Positions 59,088 to 64,000 of a stretch of DNA of 64,000 bases are shown here, one piece after another. The stretch is taken from assembly GCA_009746045.1 (NCBI GenBank), contig RPFO01000275.1, forward strand, positions 168,501 to 232,500. The letters run 5' to 3'. Position 1 is the first letter of the stretch. Each line of letters begins with the position of its first letter. Position numbers and translations under genes: made by a program. This DNA comes from Mesostigma viride. Taxonomy: Eukaryota; Streptophyta; Mesostigmatophyceae; Mesostigmatales; Mesostigmataceae. The notes below the pieces were generated by a model that worked only from the letters and a program-made list of their open reading frames with translations, did no database searches and was not told where the DNA came from.

Positions 59088-59234
59088 AACAAGTGCATGG
59101 ACAACTCACTAGAGATGTTATTTAGTGCCCCCAATCATAACTTAGCATTGTGCAAATGAATTTCAAGTGATATTAGCATAGGTCAATTTTGAAGGGTTTT
59201 GGGGTGCCACCTCCCCTTAATTAATCAATTAAGA

Positions 59235-59436
59235 ACATAACTCCGTTGGGAGCTTATGTAACACATAGCCCTGAGAGGGGGCATATGGTTTGCCGCGGCC
59301 CGGCACTGAACGCAAAGGTTTTCACCTTTGCGGAGTGTCTGATCAGAATATGGTTTGTAATACATTCTGAGCTATAACCTGCAGGTGGGGGGATGTAAAC
59401 CGCCACCTCCTCTGGGTGCACAAGGTGCACCTGCAC
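59235..59436 (-). mobile_element. Retroelement 3'-end copy C
   Basis: On the minus strand this carries hairpin 1 (GGTGCAC-CTT-GTGCACC, about 59415-59431), a spacer longer than that in copy A, and hairpin 2 (ACATAAGCTCC-CAAC-GGAGTTATGT, 59235-59259). A TTAATTGATTAATTAAGG tail follows. About 200 bases are shared in outline with copy A at 38349-38480; the middle is more diverged. Confidence 0.65.
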
Positions 59437-59501
59437 CCGGCACCATGATGTATCATACGTAAAAGGCCTGGCATGGGGTGGAAGATAATTATGGCTAGGC
59501 C

Positions 59502-59640
59502 ATGGATCCCTGCGCGAAGGCACCACCCAACCATTCCCCCTTCACCACGGGGTGTCGCAAGAGTTGTGTCCTGTCACCATACCTGTTCATTATTGTCGTG
59601 GATCACGTCATGCGCTGGCGAGGGGGGTCACATGCTGCGC
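59502..59640 (+). pseudogene. Reverse transcriptase fragment (non-LTR type)
   Basis: One frame reads TTGCRKSCVLSPYLFIIVVD (about 59547-59606). This is the LINE reverse transcriptase block usually written GxRQGCxLSPxLF. The Gln and Gly are changed to Lys and Ser, and no other RT block surrounds it. It is a small degenerate remnant, in the opposite orientation to the adjacent 3'-end copy C. Confidence 0.6.
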
Positions 59641-59784
59641 GATGGCTTCCTCAAGGTGGAGGAGGAAGGTGGATTCGGTCAAGGGGGAGGGGACCCAGAG
59701 GTCTTCGGCGCAGAGCGCATATCAGGATATGGAGAAGGGAGCTGCGAGCTGAAGGCGAGGACGGGACCAGCCGGGCACTGGTGG

Positions 59785-60219
59785 TCACTGTCCGCGGTGG
59801 GGAAACCGGCCGGCGTCAACTGAGGCGTGATCTGGATGCCAGCTGCTGGCACAGGGCAAGGAGCGAGGCGTGCGGCCCATAAAACACGAGCTCCAGTATC
59901 TTGATTGGGGGCTGTTGAAAAAAGCCGGGCCTGTCGACGTGAAATGTGGAAAATAACCTGTCGACGTCAAAGTCGCGCTCGGACCAGCTAGGTTCGCCAG
60001 GGCGACTGCGCTTGGGCTCAAGCGATGCCGAGGGGGAGGCAAGCCCGGGAGGGACCTGGAGGCGACCGGCCATGAAGTGCTCGATCGGCTAGTGTCACCG
60101 CTGCCTTCCGGGCCTGAGCTACCAGGGCGAAGCCGGTGAGCTGGAGCTGCAGACGTATTTTCAGGGCTTAGCGCAGCCGCCAGGCTGTGTAATTGCGTAG
60201 AGGAGCGTTTGCTCGTCAT
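59785..60219 (-). pseudogene. Possible ORF1-like remnant with frameshift
   Basis: A minus-strand frame starts at ATG 60219 (MTSKRSSTQLHSLAAALSPE). A second, shifted frame (60073-59816) contains PPIKILELVFYGPHASLLAL. That segment resembles LPQLRLSVFLSYAKAPCLRA in the N-terminal half of the ORF1-like protein at 36709-38058. This suggests a related but broken ORF1. The alignment is by eye. Confidence 0.3.
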
Positions 60220-60818
60220 GATATATTGCGTAATAGCTTCGGGAAAACATATCAGCGCGTGAGTCTTAGAAAGACGAAGCGATTGTGATACTCATGCCGA
60301 ATTTGTTGCCCAAACATGAAAGTAATGAGCTCCGCCGTCAGCTAGCCATGGCTACCTCGTGGCTCTTGGCTCAGCTTCCATGCTCATCTGTAGGTGCATA
60401 CACCTATTGCATAGCTATTTTTGCACTCATATCAGACTGTGTGGCACGAGACACATGCTACTCTGGAAGGTAGATAATTTGTTGTCCAGATCGAGGTATT
60501 TTACTAAAGTTGTTCAGAGAAATTTTACTTTGTTGTGCTGCAGGCGTCCATCCTTTAATGAATCTGGGTTTTCCTTAATCGCTAGAGAAGAGACAAATTA
60601 TTATGAAGTGAGACAACTTTTCTGGGCCGGTCGGTCCAACAAATTAATACGCATATCTGGCTTGTCACTGGAAAGTGAGTATCCATGAGACAATCAGCGC
60701 AGGCCATGCCAGCCAGCTACTAGTCCAGAAAGTAATACTGATTGATTTTTCACCGACTTGCACGAGACTGAATTCGATAAATTCAATGCAACTCCAACTC
60801 GCACGTTCCCGAAGCTAC
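60220..60818. other. Downstream region of the ADAT3-like gene
   Basis: The region is AT-richer and probably includes the 3' UTR of the minus-strand deaminase gene. No other gene is visible. Confidence 0.4.
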
Positions 60819-63706
60819 CTACATGTCCTGCCCCCTTAAAAAGTTGTCTCTCATAAACTTATCAGGAAGGACTACCTGAAAGACCTGGTAATTGTGGTTC
60901 AGGCTCCGCAGCCCATGCAGGCGATAGGTGCTTGCCAAGGCGCCACCATGTGGGTTGTGCAGGAGGAAGAAGACCCGGGCCAGTCGCTGGTGCACAAGAG
61001 CCATGGCACACCTGCAGGGTTCGATGGCATACACATGGGCATTAAGCACAGGGCGACAAAGCACCATGGTTGCAAAAACGGTATATTAAGGAGGCACCCA
61101 TATCAAAGAGACTACCAGCGCATGGCAGAAATCTGGAGAATCCAGACCACCATGGCCTGAGCCAGCGATTATCTTATCCGCGTTTGTCTGGTCATTCAGG
61201 ATGATGGACATGAATGTAGGTTTGTTGGATGCATGAGAATTGATGGAGAGGAAGCGATGATCGGGAGCCGAGGGTAGCTGTGCACGCTGAGCAAGGGAGG
61301 GGACGGGACATGCAGCATCGCAGCCAGGCATCCTTGTGACAAACCCCCAGGAAAGCACCAACTAAAAAGATGGTTGCTGGAATAACTAAGGAGCACTATA
61401 ACTTGTTCCCTTCCGTTCCCCTGTTATAAATGCTGCATGGCTCCATCCATCCATCAGACCAGCCAATCACCTGCCTTCCAGCCCTGCCACGAAACCTGCT
61501 CACCCCTGCAAACCCACAAGAGCCCCCTTCCCCTATTCTTCCATGCCCCGGCCTCACGAGCTCGACCTACCCAGCTCCATCCCATAACTCCACCACCTCC
61601 TAGCTTTGCCCCCCCCCCCCCCCCCAAAGCGATAGTAGCGATCGTGCACATACATGGTGCATGGCTCCCGCAGCAAAAACACATCGCAGCCGGTGCAGAG
61701 GTACGGCGCACACGCAGGGTCAGGGGCTTGGGCAGCCTGACACCGGGCGACCATAGCCATGTCCTCCCCTCCAGGGCGCGCCGCGCTCCCACCTATTGCG
61801 GCACCATTGGCGGCCTTCTCCTCGTCACTGCACAGCGTCTTTTGCCGCTTGTGGCAGGGGAGTGTTTCCTCAACTTGAAAAGCCGCCCCGTTCCCCTCCA
61901 GACATCCCAGCGCGACACTGTCGCCGCCACAACCCACCGATGCACCCGCCTCTGATAGTCGCCGCGACCACCCGTCCCCACTACCTCGCGCTTGGCCCCC
62001 CACCGCTGGCCCTTCATCAGTCGCGACACATGGCCCCGGCAGTACGGCTTGTGTGTTGGCGGCATCCCCATCTGCCGGCAGCCCAGTGTGGCCCCCCTTG
62101 CTCAGCGCAACTGCATCGCGCCGAGGGAACAGCCGCATGTCGCGCTGCGCTGCCCGCTCGATGGCCACCATGGCCGCGTGGCGCAGCGCATGGGGCTCGT
62201 GGGGGGGGACAGGCGACATGTGTGGGGCGCCAGCATACTCCGGTTTTTGCCTGCCATGGGCAACACCAGCTGCTCCATCCACATCCACCAAGTCACTGCT
62301 GCTTGCATCGGCACGAGGGGACCCGTCGCCGCCCCTCAGCCCCGGGCAGCCGGCCGTCTCGTCCCACCCTCGGCCCATCTCCGTTCCCGTCGCCGGGTCC
62401 ACGATCAGCGCCGCGTTCACCGCCCAGGCACCGGAGCCATGCGCGCGGGGGCCGCGGGTCCCCCACTTGTGGCGCTCACAGCTACGGCGCATGCCCTCCC
62501 TGGCCGTGTCCAGCAGGGTGAGCACGCAGTGGTAGATGGCTTCGCTCTCCTGATGGTTGAAGGTCGACCCAATCGCACTGGTGGACATGGGTGGCCATCC
62601 ATAACGTTTCGGTGGACATGGGTGGCCATCCAACAAGTGGGAAAGGGCGGCCATGTAGCACACACAGGTGAGCAGGGCTCCATTTAATGCGGATAGGTGG
62701 GCAGGGATGGCCGGCCAACAGGGACAGGTGGGCATGCGCATGGCCACCCACCACAGAAAACGGCGAGCAGAAGAAAAAGGGGGCATGGGCGTACTGGGTT
62801 CCCATCCACCACGGTCAGCGGGGCAGGAGCCACCGCAGGCGATTCCGCCGGTGGGACGTGTACGGTAGCACAGGCCAAGTGCCATACGTGGGCGGATAAG
62901 CAAGCATGCAGTGTGGGCACGGCCATTACGTGCAAGCTATACGGTATGAGATGCCAGAGCGAAACCAGAGCTACCAGGCGGTACCATGAAGGTTGGCCAT
63001 GCGCTTCCGCGCACATGGAACATGCTCCAAGAAGAGACAAGCCGAACGAGAGAAGGCCAGCTGGTCCGCACCCACGGATGGGTACCACGCCAGCCACAAG
63101 AAACGTCCAGGGATGCTTGCACGGGGCCACTAGGTACCCCACACGGACGCTGACTGCCAGCCGGCCCTGTGGCTCCTCATGCCCACGCGGCATGCACGGC
63201 ACAGCAACCTGCATGACAATGCGGTGTGTAAGGCACAACAACCTGCATGGCAACACGACCTGCATGCCCACGCTTGCACCCGGGGAGAGGGGCGACATTT
63301 GCTGGCACACCGCACAGACAGTACGAGTACCCGGAGGCTAGCGCTTGACCTCACATTTCGGAAGGGTACGTGCTTCTAAGTTCTAACGGCGTCCGTGCGC
63401 AGCAAGGCAAACCGTGGACGCTATTTGCGCACGGTGGAGTGCTGGCACGCGATGCCCAGCAGGCACGCGGCAACAGACGGCTGCTCTGGAAACGGGAGCG
63501 CATGCGTACAGGAAGCCCGGTCATCATCAGCACACAGGCTGAGACCTGCATGTTGACCTCTCCCCATTCCCGTGCATCAGGCATGCGGCAACCCACACGC
63601 CCCACACTCACCTCACTTTCTTGCCGTGGTTGTTGTGGAACGTCATGGGCCACACCAGCGTCCACTCCACCCACTTCTCACGCGTATCGGCAGGGTACAG
63701 AGGCAC
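60819..63706 (-). CDS. TAD3: tRNA-specific adenosine deaminase subunit 3 (ADAT3/TAD3), 5' end missing
   Basis: Non-catalytic partner of ADAT2/TAD2; the heterodimer converts A34 to inosine at the tRNA wobble position. Exons in transcript order: 63706-63617, 62549-61654, 61011-60819 (1179 nt, 392 residues, stop TAG). Junction phases agree. Exon a: VPLYPADTREKWVEWTLVWP followed by MTFHNN, the ADAT3 VPxxxPxTRxxW...WPxxFH block. Exon b: AVNAALIVDPATG, then HALRHAAMVAIE, where the catalytic Glu of active deaminases (HAE) is Ala, as expected for the pseudo-catalytic subunit. The b-c junction makes CTGCDVFLLREPCTMCAMAL, with the two zinc Cys (PCxMC). Exon c: LVHQRLARVFF, LNHNYQVFQ. About 150 residues of low-complexity sequence separate HAAM from YLCTG, more than I recall for the family. 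The N terminus lies beyond position 64000 or in an unseen exon. Confidence 0.9.
61612..61626. repeat. Poly-C run in the last ADAT3 intron
   Basis: Homopolymer C of about 15 bases inside the intron 61012-61653, 30 bases past the donor. Confidence 0.8.
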
Positions 63707-63879
63707 CTGCGTCGGTGGAGTGCATCAGGCGCCAGAGGAGGCAGACATCAGCGGCAAGAAATGACGATGAATTGAGGAGTGGAGGCCTTCAGGATGGTGG
63801 CTCGACGCTCGACGCTTGAGGTAGAGGGTAGAGGGTAGAGGGTTGCACAGGGAGCGGAAAGAGGTGAATGTGAGGGCGA

Positions 63880-64000
63880 ATGGGTGGTGGGTAGGTGGGT
63901 GGGTGGGCAGGCGGGCGGGCGGGCGGGCGGGCGGGCGCGCGGGCGGGCGGGCGGGCGGGCGGCGGGCGGCGGGCGGGCGGGCGGGCGGGCGGCGGGCGGG
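63880..64000. repeat. GGGTG/(GGGC)n G-rich tract at the window edge
   Basis: GGTGGGTAGGTGGGTGGGTG grades into GGGC repeats with GGGCGGC interruptions up to the last base. Many G3 runs with 1-base spacers make it a strong G-quadruplex candidate. A preceding TAGAGGG repeat lies at about 63818-63842. It is upstream of the first visible ADAT3 exon, in an intron or the promoter. Confidence 0.9.

Larger units (their letters stand above)
55763..59220. other. Long stretch without a recognised gene
   Basis: Open frames reach about 150 codons (for example 57095-57472 minus, 57153-57623 plus, 58479-58928 minus), but none resembles a family I know and their codon patterns are not convincing. Notable sites: an E2F-like site at 56976-56990, a strong donor-like GTAAGT near 57376, and the palindrome at 59073-59087. 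A TTAATTAATTAATTAA run lies at 56939-56954. Confidence 0.4.

Overview
The window is nuclear DNA of a photosynthetic eukaryote, most likely a green alga (Viridiplantae). The reasons are GT-AG spliced genes, a HY5-type plant bZIP factor, a POLLUX-like/PEC plastid-envelope channel and a plastid-type transketolase with a transit-peptide-like N terminus. DNA is GC-rich and loaded with micro- and minisatellites. The lineage within the green algae cannot be fixed from this sequence. TGTAA, the usual chlorophyte poly(A) signal, lies downstream of several stop codons.

Layout. 1-6673: almost no genes; a 5-kb array of a 25-bp unit dominates. 6674-32145 (+): one 23-exon gene for a PEC1/PEC2-like (CASTOR/POLLUX family) ion channel. 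Splice phases agree through all 23 exons and give 910 codons. Its exons are short and its introns hold most of the satellites, each with its own unit (8-bp Z-DNA-type tract, 17-, 19-, 20-, 35-, 39-, 45- and 56-bp arrays, TTTG, CAGG and CCA runs). 33527-35758 (-): intronless transketolase, convergent with the channel. 36709-38058 (-): LINE ORF1-like protein without a reverse transcriptase next to it. 38.3-38.9 kb: two copies of a short retroelement 3' end with conserved hairpins; a third lies at 59.2-59.4 kb.

39238-52463 (-): a 9-exon gene for a 2715-residue, largely disordered, proline-rich protein. Several short segments resemble the ciliary/centriolar protein TALPID3 (tentative). 52.5-55.1 kb is a shared upstream region with a 185-bp tandem duplication and three copies of a hairpin motif. 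55127-55762 (+): intronless HY5-like bZIP. 55.8-60.8 kb is mostly non-coding with LINE remnants. 60819-63706 (-): the 3' three exons of an ADAT3/TAD3 tRNA adenosine deaminase subunit, whose start lies beyond the window.

There is no operon logic. The genes are independent: plastid ion transport, carbon metabolism (Calvin cycle/pentose phosphate), light-type transcription control, tRNA wobble editing and perhaps cilium assembly. Spliced models were built by hand from splice sites, reading phase and remembered family patterns; no search was run.
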